Assembly (NCBI GenBank): GCA_002424815.1
Contig: DILB01000010.1
Span: 12,523 to 76,522, forward strand
Length of the DNA: 64,000 nucleotides
Direction: 5' to 3'
DNA from: Caryophanales bacterium UBA5603
GTDB lineage: Bacteria; Bacillota_I; Bacilli_A; Izemoplasmatales; Hujiaoplasmataceae
Shown here: in pieces, positions 18,212 through 28,010 of the stretch
How the letters are laid out: each line of letters begins with the position of its first letter
How positions within the stretch are numbered: the first letter of the stretch is position 1
The notes under the pieces: model-generated
Seen by the model: only the letters and a program-made list of their open reading frames with translations
Told to the model about the DNA's origin: nothing
Databases searched by the model: none
Program-made: the position numbers and the translations under genes

Positions 18212-19216
18212 ATGAAACCTTTTAAAGCGGTTAATCTTGGCGGTTGGTTCGTCTTAGAAAAATGGATGAAACCCTCTTTATTTGAAACTTATCCAATTGA
18301 AGCCAGATGTGAAACTTCTTTTGTTAAAAATCACCCTCATGCACTACAAGCTTTGAAGGAGCATTGGGAAACATGGATTACAAAAGCCGACATTGTTTGG
18401 TTAAAAGAGCATAACATAGATCTTGTTCGCATTCCTATTCCATGGTGGCTTTTCCCAGAAAAACATGTTTTTCCATTTCCTTATCATTCCCCTTTGTTAT
18501 ATTTAGATTCAGCAATGGATTTTATTCATGAAACAGGAATGAAAGTCATGCTCGATCTTCATACGGCTCCCGGTTCACAAAACGGTTTTGATAATGGCGG
18601 AATTGATGGCGTTTTGACATGGCATCACGATCCTAAGAACATCGATTTAACTCTGGATGTTTTAGATGCAATTGCTTTAAGATATAAAAATCATCCTGCC
18701 CTTCATTCGCTTCAAGTTTTGAATGAACCGCATTGGACCATTGATATGACACTCATGCAAGATTTTTATTCTCGTGCCTATCATCGCCTCAGGGCAATTT
18801 TAAATAAGGAGACCGTCATTGTCTTTCATGATGCTTTCCGTTTTTCACCTTGGAAACAGTTTTTTATGGAACATAAAATGGATAATGTATGTCTGGATAC
18901 CCATCGGTATCAATGTTTCGATGACAAATTCTTTAAAATGACGTCAGATGAATTTTTGGGTTTTCCAAAACAAATCGAAAAAGAACTCATTGAAATGAAT
19001 GATATTGTTCCTGTCATTGTGGGTGAATGGAGTCTTGGCGCAAGAAGTTACGAATTTAATGGGACACGTGCCGAATTTGAACGGGCATTCGCAGATAGTC
19101 AACTTGAAATCTATAATAAATTGAGTGGTTGGGTATTTTGGTCATACAAAATAACAACCTATGATAGCGGTTGGAATTTTAGAAGTTTGGTTGAAAGAAA
19201 TATTTTGCATCTATGA
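18212..19216 (+). CDS. GH5 exo-beta-1,3-glucanase-like enzyme
   Basis: A 334-residue clan GH-A enzyme, cytoplasmic. It begins NLGGWFVLEKWMKPSLFE, and DLHTAPGSQNGFDNGG near residues 117-132 closely resembles the fungal-type exo-beta-1,3-glucanases (GH5_9). Catalytic Glu172 (LNEP) is the acid/base and Glu272 (VGEWS) the nucleophile. RBS AGGAG overlaps the stop codon of the preceding GH30. Its stop overlaps the next ATG (ATGA), which implies translational coupling to the lipoprotein GH30. Glucose release from beta-1,3 oligosaccharide ends is the likely job. Confidence 0.83.
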   Translation: MKPFKAVNLGGWFVLEKWMKPSLFETYPIEARCETSFVKNHPHALQALKEHWETWITKADIVWLKEHNIDLVRIPIPWWLFPEKHVFPFPYHSPLLYLDSAMDFIHETGMKVMLDLHTAPGSQNGFDNGGIDGVLTWHHDPKNIDLTLDVLDAIALRYKNHPALHSLQVLNEPHWTIDMTLMQDFYSRAYHRLRAILNKETVIVFHDAFRFSPWKQFFMEHKMDNVCLDTHRYQCFDDKFFKMTSDEFLGFPKQIEKELIEMNDIVPVIVGEWSLGARSYEFNGTRAEFERAFADSQLEIYNKLSGWVFWSYKITTYDSGWNFRSLVERNILHL

Positions 19217-20733
19217 AAAAATGGATGGTTTTAATTGTTACTAGTTTTTTATCATTGTCTGTGATGGCTTGTCATGATATTACGACTACTTTACCCCTAT
19301 CATCATTGACCTCAACGACCTCATCACTTACGCAATCCATCGACGTGACTCACGTCGATGTTTCTGCTTTCGCGACCAATAATTCTTTAGAACTTGCGAA
19401 TATAATGACGAATATTTCTCCTTGGAATACGGGATCAAAAACTCCCATTACCCTAACAATTAACGATTTAATTGAATATCAACCCTGGGGAGGAACTGGA
19501 GCCGCCTTAACATATTCATCAGCGTGGTTAATCAATAATTCCGTTGACCGAGATGAAATTATCGAATATATCTTTGGCAATGATGGCATGGCCGTTCAAC
19601 TCGTTCGTCTTTGCATTGGCGCCAGTGATTTTGTAACACCATCCATGGGACATTACACTTACAATGATACTTATGGCAATGTCACAGACATGGAATTAAC
19701 GCAATTCTCCATTGCAAAAGATCAGGTGATTATTGATATCATTAAAGATGCATTAATAATTAATCCTAATCTCATCTTCATGGCCGCGCCATGGAGCGCA
19801 CCGGCTTGGATGAAAACGACCAATAGTTTATATGGTGGCGCTTTAAAGCCACTCTATTATGATGTATACGCAGAATACTTAATCAAGTTTATTGAAGCCT
19901 ATGCGGCTGAAGGGATTACTATCCATTATCTTTCGGTGCAAAATGAGCCTTATTATGCATCTAATGAATATCCCGGCATGCTTTGGTCGATTGATAATAC
20001 ACGTCGTTTTGTTGGCGAATTTTTAGGACCTAAAATGGATACAAAAGAAATGACGACTAAAATTATGATTTGGGACCACAATCCGGTCGATAACTTTGGA
20101 AACCTCATTAATTTTCCAATCAGTGTGTTAAGCAACGAAACGGCAGCGCAATATATTGATGCGATTGGTGTTCATTGTTACACTGGCAACGATAACGATA
20201 TGTATAATTACCTCGATTATTTAAGACAAGGTGCACCACATATTGAAGTATTTATGACAGAATGTACTGCAGTGACGACTTATCGTAATCGTGAAAGCAA
20301 TATCGAATGGTCAGTAAGACGAATGTATACCGAAGCCTATAATCGTTTTGCGAGAGGAACGACCTATTGGAATTTGGTGATGGACCCGCAGGGCAATACC
20401 CATCTAGGTGGTTGTTCAAATTGTACGGGTGCTTTAACGGTACCTGCGAATGGAAGTAGTGGCTATGCCTTAGAAGCAGATGGATTTGTCATCTCACATT
20501 TTTCAAAATACATTAAAATAGGCGCTAAAAGAATTTCGGTTTCATCGAGCCATACTAGTTTAGTTTCTACAGGGTTTAAAGATGAACAAGGTAAAATCAC
20601 TTTAGTAGTTTTTAACGATGGACCGGAAAGAACTGTCACAATATTATGGCAAGATCATTATTTTTTAATGAAATTACCCGCCAATAGTCTAACTTCAATT
20701 TATTGGTATCTTCCCAATCCGAATTTGACATAA
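19213..20733 (+). CDS. Surface lipoprotein GH30 glucanase
   Basis: A 506-residue GH30 enzyme outside the cell. The lipobox ends at Cys20 (SVMAC), followed by a Thr/Ser-rich linker to about residue 45. Catalytic residues are E245 (SVQNEP) and E350 (FMTECT). WGGTGAALTYSSA and PWSAPAWMKT match the GH30 core, and a C-terminal beta-domain ends the protein. It is a second GH30 in one operon with the signal-less one at 16877, suggesting outside/inside division of labour on the same linkage, probably beta-1,6 branches. It starts inside the GH5 stop codon without its own clear RBS. Confidence 0.87.
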   Translation: MKKWMVLIVTSFLSLSVMACHDITTTLPLSSLTSTTSSLTQSIDVTHVDVSAFATNNSLELANIMTNISPWNTGSKTPITLTINDLIEYQPWGGTGAALTYSSAWLINNSVDRDEIIEYIFGNDGMAVQLVRLCIGASDFVTPSMGHYTYNDTYGNVTDMELTQFSIAKDQVIIDIIKDALIINPNLIFMAAPWSAPAWMKTTNSLYGGALKPLYYDVYAEYLIKFIEAYAAEGITIHYLSVQNEPYYASNEYPGMLWSIDNTRRFVGEFLGPKMDTKEMTTKIMIWDHNPVDNFGNLINFPISVLSNETAAQYIDAIGVHCYTGNDNDMYNYLDYLRQGAPHIEVFMTECTAVTTYRNRESNIEWSVRRMYTEAYNRFARGTTYWNLVMDPQGNTHLGGCSNCTGALTVPANGSSGYALEADGFVISHFSKYIKIGAKRISVSSSHTSLVSTGFKDEQGKITLVVFNDGPERTVTILWQDHYFLMKLPANSLTSIYWYLPNPNLT

Positions 20734-20787
20734 AAATACTTCAAGTATCAGAATGAATACCGATTCTAGCATTGAGGATACAACAAA

Positions 20788-20814
20788 AATTCAGTTTCCT
20801 ATAGGAACCGAATT
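20788..20814. repeat. Inverted repeat before the GH3 gene
   Basis: AATTC..GTT..CCTA pairs with TAGGAAC.GAATT, with one mismatch and one indel. There is no following T-run, so it is not a typical terminator. It may be an RNA processing or attenuation hairpin between the lipoprotein and GH3 genes. Confidence 0.35.
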
Positions 20815-20834
20815 AGCCTTCAAGGAGGAATTAA

Positions 20835-23030
20835 ATGAATATTGAAAAGATAATGCAAGAAATGACGATAGAAGAAAAAGCTCAATTGCTTAGTGGCCGA
20901 AAACTTTGGTTTTTTAATGGAGTTCCACGTTTAGGAATTCGTGATTTCATCGTGTCGGATGGTCCCCATGGCATTCGCGCTTATCAAGATTTTAATGATA
21001 ATAATGGTCATCCACGTAAAAAAGAACCAGCGACCGCATTTCCTTCCGCCTCTTGTATGGCTTCAACTTGGAATGAGGAGCTTCTATTCTCAATTGGTGA
21101 AACAATCGCTAAAGAATGTAATCATTATCAAGTTGATATTGTTTTAGGTCCTGGAGTCAATGGGAAAAGAAGCCCCTTAGGAGGGCGTAATTTTGAGTAT
21201 TATTCAGAAGATCCCTATTTGACTGCACGTATGGGCATTGGGTTTGTCAAAGGCGTACAATCACAAGGGGTTGGTACATCTTTAAAACATTTTATTTTAA
21301 ACGAACAAGAAACATCGCGAAGATTTATTTCTTCGGATGTTGATGAGAGAACTTTTCGTGAATTATATGCCTTACCCTTTGAAATGATTGTTAAAGAGGC
21401 TAAACCCTTAACAGTCATGGCGGCATACAACCGTGTGAATGGCATCTATGCTTGTGAAAATCCAGAGACCCTCACAAATTTGCTTCGAAATGAATGGGGA
21501 TACAAAGGCATAACGATATCCGATTGGGGTGGAATTCAAAACAAACGAGCTTCTGTATTGGCAGGATTGGATATCGAAATGCCTGAATCAGAATTTGTTT
21601 TACCTTTTATCGAAACTGTCAAAGCAGGGCAATATCCTTTCGAGATGATTGATTCTGCGGTAGAAAGAATTTTAAAAACTTATCAATGGATGTTAGCGAA
21701 TCCTAACCGAGGAAAAATCGCAGATTTTGAAGCCAATCATTTGATTGCCCAACGTGTCGCTGAAGAAGGGATTGTCCTTCTTAAAAACGCTCACTCGATT
21801 TTACCGCTATCTAAACATCGTCCGGTAGTTGTTTTGGGATCATACGCTCAAAGCCCTCGAACGCACGGTGGTGGTAGTTCTGAATTGCGGGCATATAAAA
21901 CCGAAGTGCCTTTAGATGAAATCAGTCGCTTTGCACCCACATTGTTTTTTCCTGATTATACTTTGAATGAAACATCAGAGGCAGCCATAAGAGAGGCTAA
22001 AACAATAATCCTTTTTACAGGAACAACAGTAGAACTTGAACATGAAGGCGATGATCGTATCAATATGCGATTGCCTCAAGAGCAAATGGATTTTATTAAA
22101 CAGGTTTGTGAACTTAACAAAAATGTGGTGGTTGTCAATAATTCAGGATCTGCCATTGAAGTCACTGATTTTATCGACGACATTCAAGCATTGCTTCAAT
22201 GTTGGTTTTTAGGGTCGGCATCAGGGGTCCCAATCGCTAAAATTCTTTTCGGAGATATCAATCCTTCTGGAAGACTTTCAGAAACATTTCCTATAAAGAT
22301 TGAACATACTTCAACTTATCCAATTTTTCCTGGAAAGAGCGATAAAACCGATTACACAGAAGGTTTGTTTACTGGATACCGACATTTTGATACTCACCAA
22401 ATTCAGGTTGCGTTTCCTTTTGGCTTTGGTTTGAGCTACACGACATTTGAGACGACTAATTTACTGGTTTCTTCACGAGTAATCACTCAGAATGACACTT
22501 TAAAAATATCAATTGATGTGAAAAATACCGGTTTAATGAGTGGGAAACAAACTTTGCAACTGTATCTCCGTTCACTCAATAGTCGCCTTTCAAATCCAGA
22601 TAAAATACTGAAAGGATTTGTCAAAGCAGAGATCACGCCGGGAAATGTAAAAACATTTGAATGGTCGCTCACTTCTGAAGCTTTTGCCAAGTATTTTCCT
22701 GAAAAACACCAATTTATGGTGGAAAGTGGTCATTATCAGATATTAATTGGAACATCCGTGAATGAAATCATTGCGGAGGATACCATCTTTTTTGAATCCA
22801 AAGATGATACAACAATTCACCTGTCTATCGATCATCCTGTCCGTTCATGGGTGGAAACGCCTAAATATTACGAAATTATCAAATCTTTATTGGCAGAAAA
22901 TCGTGAAATCCATTTCTACGAATATGAAGAACCGCTCAAGCGGATTATTCGCAGAATTCTTAACGAAAAACATCTCGATTCATCCAATATTGAACAAACC
23001 ATTGTTGATATTCAAAATCAAATTAAATAA
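20835..23030 (+). CDS. GH3 beta-glucosidase
   Basis: A 731-residue cytoplasmic GH3 enzyme that removes terminal glucose from beta-glucan oligosaccharides. The N-terminal TIM barrel contains SDGPHGIR and the nucleophile D230 in ISDWGG. The alpha/beta sandwich domain contains the conserved EHEGDDR...LPQEQ stretch, and a C-terminal fibronectin-III-like domain covers about residues 555-640. About 90 extra residues follow. RBS AAGGAGGAA. There is no promoter or terminator in the 100-base gap to the upstream GH30, so it is probably the end of that operon. Confidence 0.92.
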   Translation: MNIEKIMQEMTIEEKAQLLSGRKLWFFNGVPRLGIRDFIVSDGPHGIRAYQDFNDNNGHPRKKEPATAFPSASCMASTWNEELLFSIGETIAKECNHYQVDIVLGPGVNGKRSPLGGRNFEYYSEDPYLTARMGIGFVKGVQSQGVGTSLKHFILNEQETSRRFISSDVDERTFRELYALPFEMIVKEAKPLTVMAAYNRVNGIYACENPETLTNLLRNEWGYKGITISDWGGIQNKRASVLAGLDIEMPESEFVLPFIETVKAGQYPFEMIDSAVERILKTYQWMLANPNRGKIADFEANHLIAQRVAEEGIVLLKNAHSILPLSKHRPVVVLGSYAQSPRTHGGGSSELRAYKTEVPLDEISRFAPTLFFPDYTLNETSEAAIREAKTIILFTGTTVELEHEGDDRINMRLPQEQMDFIKQVCELNKNVVVVNNSGSAIEVTDFIDDIQALLQCWFLGSASGVPIAKILFGDINPSGRLSETFPIKIEHTSTYPIFPGKSDKTDYTEGLFTGYRHFDTHQIQVAFPFGFGLSYTTFETTNLLVSSRVITQNDTLKISIDVKNTGLMSGKQTLQLYLRSLNSRLSNPDKILKGFVKAEITPGNVKTFEWSLTSEAFAKYFPEKHQFMVESGHYQILIGTSVNEIIAEDTIFFESKDDTTIHLSIDHPVRSWVETPKYYEIIKSLLAENREIHFYEYEEPLKRIIRRILNEKHLDSSNIEQTIVDIQNQIK

Positions 23031-23055
23031 GCGATAATGGCTCATAAAAAAAACA

Positions 23056-23107
23056 TGTAACCATTTACATAAAAAGTATTGAAAACGCTTTATCTCTATG
23101 ATAAAAT
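23056..23107 (+). promoter_or_regulatory. LacI-type operator and promoter of the solute-binding lipoprotein
   Basis: Operator TGTAACCATTTACA at 23056-23069, then TTGAAA at 23079-23084 and TAAAAT at 23102-23107, spacer 17. Unlike the other four sites, the operator lies upstream of the -35 box. The promoter has the same layout as 2533-2561 and also contains a cre-like GAAAACGCTTT. Confidence 0.7.
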
Positions 23108-23142
23108 TAATTTGGTATTTAAAAATCATTAGGAGGGTTTCT

Positions 23143-24864
23143 ATGAAAAAACTATTGTCAGTCTTTATGGCTTTGACAATCTTGATTGCTCTAATCGGTT
23201 GTACAGAGCAACCAACGACTACCACTACGACTTCTGGACAACAAACCACGGTCGATTTAATCAATATTGAATCGAATACTGGTCTTGATAAAAATGTTGT
23301 TGCAGAAATTGACATCGTGTTGTGGAGTGGCGATGGCTCGACATTATACGATATGGGCCACCAAAATTACACAAAAGATGATTTGTTAGCTCAGAATAAT
23401 GCAGCTGCATATGCAGTCGCTAAAGCTTTTAATCAAATTTATCCTAACGTCAAGATCAATGGCTATTTCCAATCCGGAGGACCTGGGGCCCTTTGGAGCC
23501 AAGTTCTTGAGACTTATCGCGATGACAACAGTCGTTTTCCAGCACTCTGGGCATCTGTTGATTTAACAGGTGACGTTGCGAAGGGATTAGTTGCGGATAT
23601 TTCTCGTTTCCAAGATGATCCGTTGTATAAAATGCTGAACCCAAGCGTTATGAATATGATGAATTATTTTGGATTCCAAGCAGGATTACCTCAATACATT
23701 TTACCGTGGGGCGTTTATGTTAATAAGTCCTTAGCAGACGCCAATGGTATTGAAGTACCTGGTTATGATTGGACCATCGATGAATATTCTGACTTTACTT
23801 CCAATTATTCCAATAACCCTGAGAATCAATACTACGGGGCAATGGATACCGCTCAGAGTTTCATCAATACTGGAACCACCACGATTCGTGCTTCTCTAGC
23901 TTCTTACACCAGTGGAACAACATTCCTTAATTTAAATTCAACGGAAGTTCGCTCCATGATAAAATATTTGCATGAATGGGTTGACAGTACTTTCTGGGGA
24001 AACTTCGACAAAGAGTCTTTTGCACTCGGTGAAAATGCTGCTTCTGGACCCGCTCATACGTTATTCACTGCCGCAAACAGCTGGGATTATAACTTATTCA
24101 GACAAGGCAGAGTATTAACCTTTGATGGTCAACCTTGGATGATGGGAGACTGTGCGGAACCTAATCCTGATTGGTGGGCTGTATGTAATATTGATGATTG
24201 GGATATCTATCCACGTCCTTCAACCCCTTACCAAGACACGACCATCGGTTTAGTTCTTGACCCCATGGCTATATACAACTATTGTATCGATGATGGCGAT
24301 TTGTCTTGTTCACCTCAAGAAGAATTGATGATTCAAGTGGCATATACTTTTGCAATTTTCTGGTGTGCTGATTCTCGTTCTTTCGCTGCTAGAGCCGCTC
24401 AAGAATTTTACGATCCAGGTTCAAAAGGTTATTCATCGGCATTGAATGACTCTATGCCAATCGTTTCTGGCGAAATGTTTGAAGCTCAAATGGCGCATTG
24501 GTATACACCTACTAAACATCAACGTTTTAATCAAAAAAATGATGATGGCGAATACATTATGCCAGGATTTAAAGAAGTATTAAGAATTTATGAAGCTGGT
24601 CTTTTCTGGGATGTTAGTGATAAAGCTTTCCCATGGTACTATTCATTTGAAGGATCTCGTCAAGATATTCTTGTCGAATGGCAAAATTATTGGAATCCAG
24701 ATTATAATGGTGGAAAACAACGTTACGATGCTGACTACGAAAGTTCTATCTTATCCTTGTTACCAACGTGGAATACGTTAGTCAATCAACGTTATAACGA
24801 TGCTTTCAATCGTTTGAGAAACGGTCTTAAAACTTATTACGGTTATAAAGACAGCGATTTCTAA
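23143..24864 (+). CDS. ABC sugar-binding lipoprotein
   Basis: A 573-residue extracellular solute-binding protein of the family-1 sugar type. The lipobox ends at Cys20 (LIGC), then a Thr-rich linker. The mature protein begins with the strand EIDIVLWSGDG followed by NNAAAYAVAKAFNQIYP, the usual first lobe. It is larger than typical (about 420), consistent with an oligosaccharide ligand. ATG 23143 follows AGGAGGG; the longer in-frame start at 23098 lies on the promoter and is rejected. It is monocistronic, with its own operator and terminator, directly ahead of the permease operon. Confidence 0.88.
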   Translation: MKKLLSVFMALTILIALIGCTEQPTTTTTTSGQQTTVDLINIESNTGLDKNVVAEIDIVLWSGDGSTLYDMGHQNYTKDDLLAQNNAAAYAVAKAFNQIYPNVKINGYFQSGGPGALWSQVLETYRDDNSRFPALWASVDLTGDVAKGLVADISRFQDDPLYKMLNPSVMNMMNYFGFQAGLPQYILPWGVYVNKSLADANGIEVPGYDWTIDEYSDFTSNYSNNPENQYYGAMDTAQSFINTGTTTIRASLASYTSGTTFLNLNSTEVRSMIKYLHEWVDSTFWGNFDKESFALGENAASGPAHTLFTAANSWDYNLFRQGRVLTFDGQPWMMGDCAEPNPDWWAVCNIDDWDIYPRPSTPYQDTTIGLVLDPMAIYNYCIDDGDLSCSPQEELMIQVAYTFAIFWCADSRSFAARAAQEFYDPGSKGYSSALNDSMPIVSGEMFEAQMAHWYTPTKHQRFNQKNDDGEYIMPGFKEVLRIYEAGLFWDVSDKAFPWYYSFEGSRQDILVEWQNYWNPDYNGGKQRYDADYESSILSLLPTWNTLVNQRYNDAFNRLRNGLKTYYGYKDSDF

Positions 24865-24879
24865 AAATCATTTATGAAT

Positions 24880-24914
24880 AAAGGTGTGTTTTGCAGCACA
24901 CCTTTTCTTTTTAT
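24880..24914 (+). terminator. Terminator of the binding-protein gene
   Basis: AAGGTGTG / CACACCTT with an 8-base loop, followed by TTCTTTTT. Confidence 0.8.
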
Positions 24915-24917
24915 CTA

Positions 24918-24970
24918 TTGGCATAACTCTTTGAGTTATGTTATAATTATGCCGTATGATACGGTTTACA
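24918..24970 (+). promoter_or_regulatory. Promoter and LacI-type operator of the transporter operon
   Basis: TTGGCA at 24918-24923 and TATAAT at 24942-24947, spacer 18. TGATACGGTTTACA at 24957-24970 is the least symmetric member of the operator family and lies over the expected start site. Confidence 0.65.
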
Positions 24971-25013
24971 TATGGCATTTTGATGAGCTTTTGTTGGAAC
25001 ACGGAGGACTTAT

Positions 25014-28010
25014 ATGAATTATAAACGTTTCTTAAAACCGCTGATTATTATCTTTATTTTCGGTATCCTATTCGTACTGCTCTTTAACAACCCCTTTGTT
25101 CAATCCGATTACCATGAATGGAAAGAAGAAGTAACAGAGGAAATGTATCAAGAAGCCCTCGATGTCATTAAAGGCTCCGAGGCTTATATCACTCGCTATT
25201 CTTACATTAGTTTTCTTGATGATTTTTCCATCAAATACGGATTACAGAACGCCAATGCTGTTTTATCAAATAACCCTGCGATCAACGATTATGCTTATGA
25301 TGGAATAAAAGCAGCGGATTTAAAATCTGATTCTAAAGCCAGTTATACCGTGAATGTAACACAAGCGGGGCTTTATCATCTTTTTGTCGATTATTACGTT
25401 CGCTCTACCGTATTGAATAACCTCACCGTGGCTGTTAAAATCAACGGTGCTTATCAATTTGATGATGCCTTAACCGTTGACATTCCTTTGGTTTGGCGGG
25501 ATGATTCCAAAAATTTTGTGTTAGATACTTATGGAGATGAGTCGCTCCCTAGCCAATTAAGAGTACTCGAATGGCGTGAACTCGGATTACATAATAATAC
25601 TTATACCACCACAGAACCATTGATGTTTTATTTGCAAGCGGGAGCGAACACCATTGAAATTGAAAATATCATGAATGGTGAATTATTGCTTGGAGATCTT
25701 CGTGTTGTTGCGCCTGTCTCAAGAAAATCTTATGAAGCCTACAAAGCATTGAATGCGAATGCAAACAAACCTTCAGCGTTAATTGAAATCGACGCAACCC
25801 AATACTCTGAAAAAAATAGTTCGTATGTGCGTTTATATGCATTTCAAAATCCTTCTGTTTCACCCTATGGTCCCATCGATAAAAAATTAAATGTCATCAA
25901 TGGTGCGGCATGGTATCGCTCTGGACAAGAAGTGACTTACACTTTCACGGTTGCTGAAACCGGAAAATATCAAATAGCGTTACATTATCTCAATGACAAA
26001 AATGAATTTTCGGTATTTCGTGCCATCTATCTGGATGGGATGATTCCTTTTGAAGAATTGGTAGCGTATGAATTTAAAGAAACAGGTGCTGCAACTTGGC
26101 AAAATGAGGTCTTAGGAAACGATTCTGAAGCGTATGAATTCTATTTAACCGCGGGAACCCATTCCATTTCTTTCCGTGCCGTGACCAACCCCATTCGCAG
26201 AGAATTGAGAGATATTCAGTTGTTAGTCGACCATATCAATGCTTTTGCACTCAATATTTTAAAAATAACAGGTGCCACCATCGATATTGATCGACAATGG
26301 AATTTCACTCAATATATTCCACAAACGAAGAGTTATCTCGATGCATATGATATCATCGTTCGCCGCACCATCGTGACATTGAGTGAATATACAGATCAAA
26401 AAGATCTTTCTGCCTCTTTGGCTTATTTGAAAACAGCCGTCACTTTATTGAACAAGATTCGGATTAACCCCGATAAGATTCCGCTTTATCTTGCGACTTT
26501 ATACAGTGGGACAGGATCAGTTACACAAATGCTCGGTGATTCGCTGGCTGCTATCTCTAATCAACCCCTCTATTTAAATGCTTTTTATGTGTATAACGAT
26601 TCGATTCTTAATACACCCAATGCCAATGTTTTTCAAAAAGTTGGCAATGGAATAAGAACTTTTTTTGCTTCATTTACTAAAAAGAAATACGTGACAGAAG
26701 ATGATCCAGAAGCGCTCAATATCTGGGTCAATCGATCATTAATTTATGTCGATTTAATGCAAAAAATGGCTGACCAAGCTTTTTCAAATTCCGATATTAA
26801 AGTTAAGATTTCTATTATGCCAGATGCCAGTAAATTAATTTTAGCTAATGCGGCAGGTAAAACGCCTGATATTGCTTTAGGCTTAGTTTCTTATATGCCG
26901 TTTGATTTAGCAATTCGCGGAGCCCTTCAAGATCTCACAGAATTTGAAGATTTTTGGGTTATCGCCGACGATTTTGCGCCTGGAGCATTCATTCCTTATG
27001 TACTTGAAGATGGCGTATACGCAATTCCTGAGACGGCCGAGTTTCATGCCCTCGTTTACCGGATTGATACAATGCGTAGTTTAGGAATCACGAAATATGA
27101 TACATGGGATGATATCATTGCCATGTTACCAACCTTACAACGCTTAGGAATGAATTTTTATTATCCGACCAGTGGTGGAGCTTCCTTAAAATGGTTCTAT
27201 CAAACCTCTTCACTAATTTATCAATTTAATGGGTCTGTCTACGCTCCCGATGGACTCTCAACTTCCATCGCATCTGAAAATTCCTATAAAGGTTTGAAAC
27301 TTCTTGCTGATTTGTATACAACGTATAGTTTACCCTCTTATGTAGCAAGTTTCTATAACTCCTTCAGGTATAATACTTTACCCATTGGAATCATTGATTT
27401 TGGTACATATTTAACTTTGAAAAATGCTGCACCCGAACTGACTGGCCAGTGGGCATTAGCTCCTTATCCAGGCGTAAAAGATGCCAATGATGTTGTTCAA
27501 CGTTGGTATATCGCCAATGGATCAGGCGGCGTGATGTTTAAAACGGAAGATGAAGTTAAAAAACAACAAAGTTGGGAATTTTTAAAATGGTGGATGTCAA
27601 CGCCAACCCAAACTGAGTTTGCATTTGCTTTGCAATCAACTTATGGTCCTGAGTTCGTTTGGCTTTCCGGAAATATTCGTGCCATTGAAAATTCACCGAT
27701 TGATGCAACTGACAAAGCAGTCATCTTAGAACAAGTTAAATGGCTCGCTGATATTCCTCGTACTCCTGGACAATATTTACTCGAACGTGGATTATCTGAT
27801 ATATGGAATACTGTCACCTTTGATGGTACACCGATTCGGGTTGCCATCGATGATCAAGTTCTTAAAATTAACCGTGAGATTAAAAAGAAGATGATCGAAT
27901 TCGGTTATATCGACGAATTCGGAAATATCATTGTGCCTTATACTGTTCGTGATATTCATTGGATTATTGCGCAAATCACGATTGCGAAAGAAAATGGAGG
28001 TGACGAGTAA
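25014..28010 (+). CDS. Membrane-tethered solute-binding protein with CBM-like domains
   Basis: A 998-residue protein. One N-terminal membrane helix (residues about 9-27) with no lipobox anchors it. Two beta-sandwich segments follow at about 60-240 and 258-410, carrying the pattern ASYTVNVTQAGLYHLFVDYY and EVTYTFTVAETGKYQIALHY, which resembles CBM6/35-type modules. After a helical linker, residues about 500-960 read as an ABC sugar-binding protein: IKVKISIMPDASKL, GKTPDIALG, DDIIAMLPTLQRLG, and WEFLKWWMS near the end. It is first in a seven-gene operon with four permease genes. A glucan-capturing receptor is inferred. Confidence 0.78.
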   Translation: MNYKRFLKPLIIIFIFGILFVLLFNNPFVQSDYHEWKEEVTEEMYQEALDVIKGSEAYITRYSYISFLDDFSIKYGLQNANAVLSNNPAINDYAYDGIKAADLKSDSKASYTVNVTQAGLYHLFVDYYVRSTVLNNLTVAVKINGAYQFDDALTVDIPLVWRDDSKNFVLDTYGDESLPSQLRVLEWRELGLHNNTYTTTEPLMFYLQAGANTIEIENIMNGELLLGDLRVVAPVSRKSYEAYKALNANANKPSALIEIDATQYSEKNSSYVRLYAFQNPSVSPYGPIDKKLNVINGAAWYRSGQEVTYTFTVAETGKYQIALHYLNDKNEFSVFRAIYLDGMIPFEELVAYEFKETGAATWQNEVLGNDSEAYEFYLTAGTHSISFRAVTNPIRRELRDIQLLVDHINAFALNILKITGATIDIDRQWNFTQYIPQTKSYLDAYDIIVRRTIVTLSEYTDQKDLSASLAYLKTAVTLLNKIRINPDKIPLYLATLYSGTGSVTQMLGDSLAAISNQPLYLNAFYVYNDSILNTPNANVFQKVGNGIRTFFASFTKKKYVTEDDPEALNIWVNRSLIYVDLMQKMADQAFSNSDIKVKISIMPDASKLILANAAGKTPDIALGLVSYMPFDLAIRGALQDLTEFEDFWVIADDFAPGAFIPYVLEDGVYAIPETAEFHALVYRIDTMRSLGITKYDTWDDIIAMLPTLQRLGMNFYYPTSGGASLKWFYQTSSLIYQFNGSVYAPDGLSTSIASENSYKGLKLLADLYTTYSLPSYVASFYNSFRYNTLPIGIIDFGTYLTLKNAAPELTGQWALAPYPGVKDANDVVQRWYIANGSGGVMFKTEDEVKKQQSWEFLKWWMSTPTQTEFAFALQSTYGPEFVWLSGNIRAIENSPIDATDKAVILEQVKWLADIPRTPGQYLLERGLSDIWNTVTFDGTPIRVAIDDQVLKINREIKKKMIEFGYIDEFGNIIVPYTVRDIHWIIAQITIAKENGGDE

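Noticed and set aside
23079..23093. GAAAACGCTTTAT as a CcpA cre site
   Set aside because: It matches only part of the cre consensus and coincides with the -35 region; kept only as a remark.
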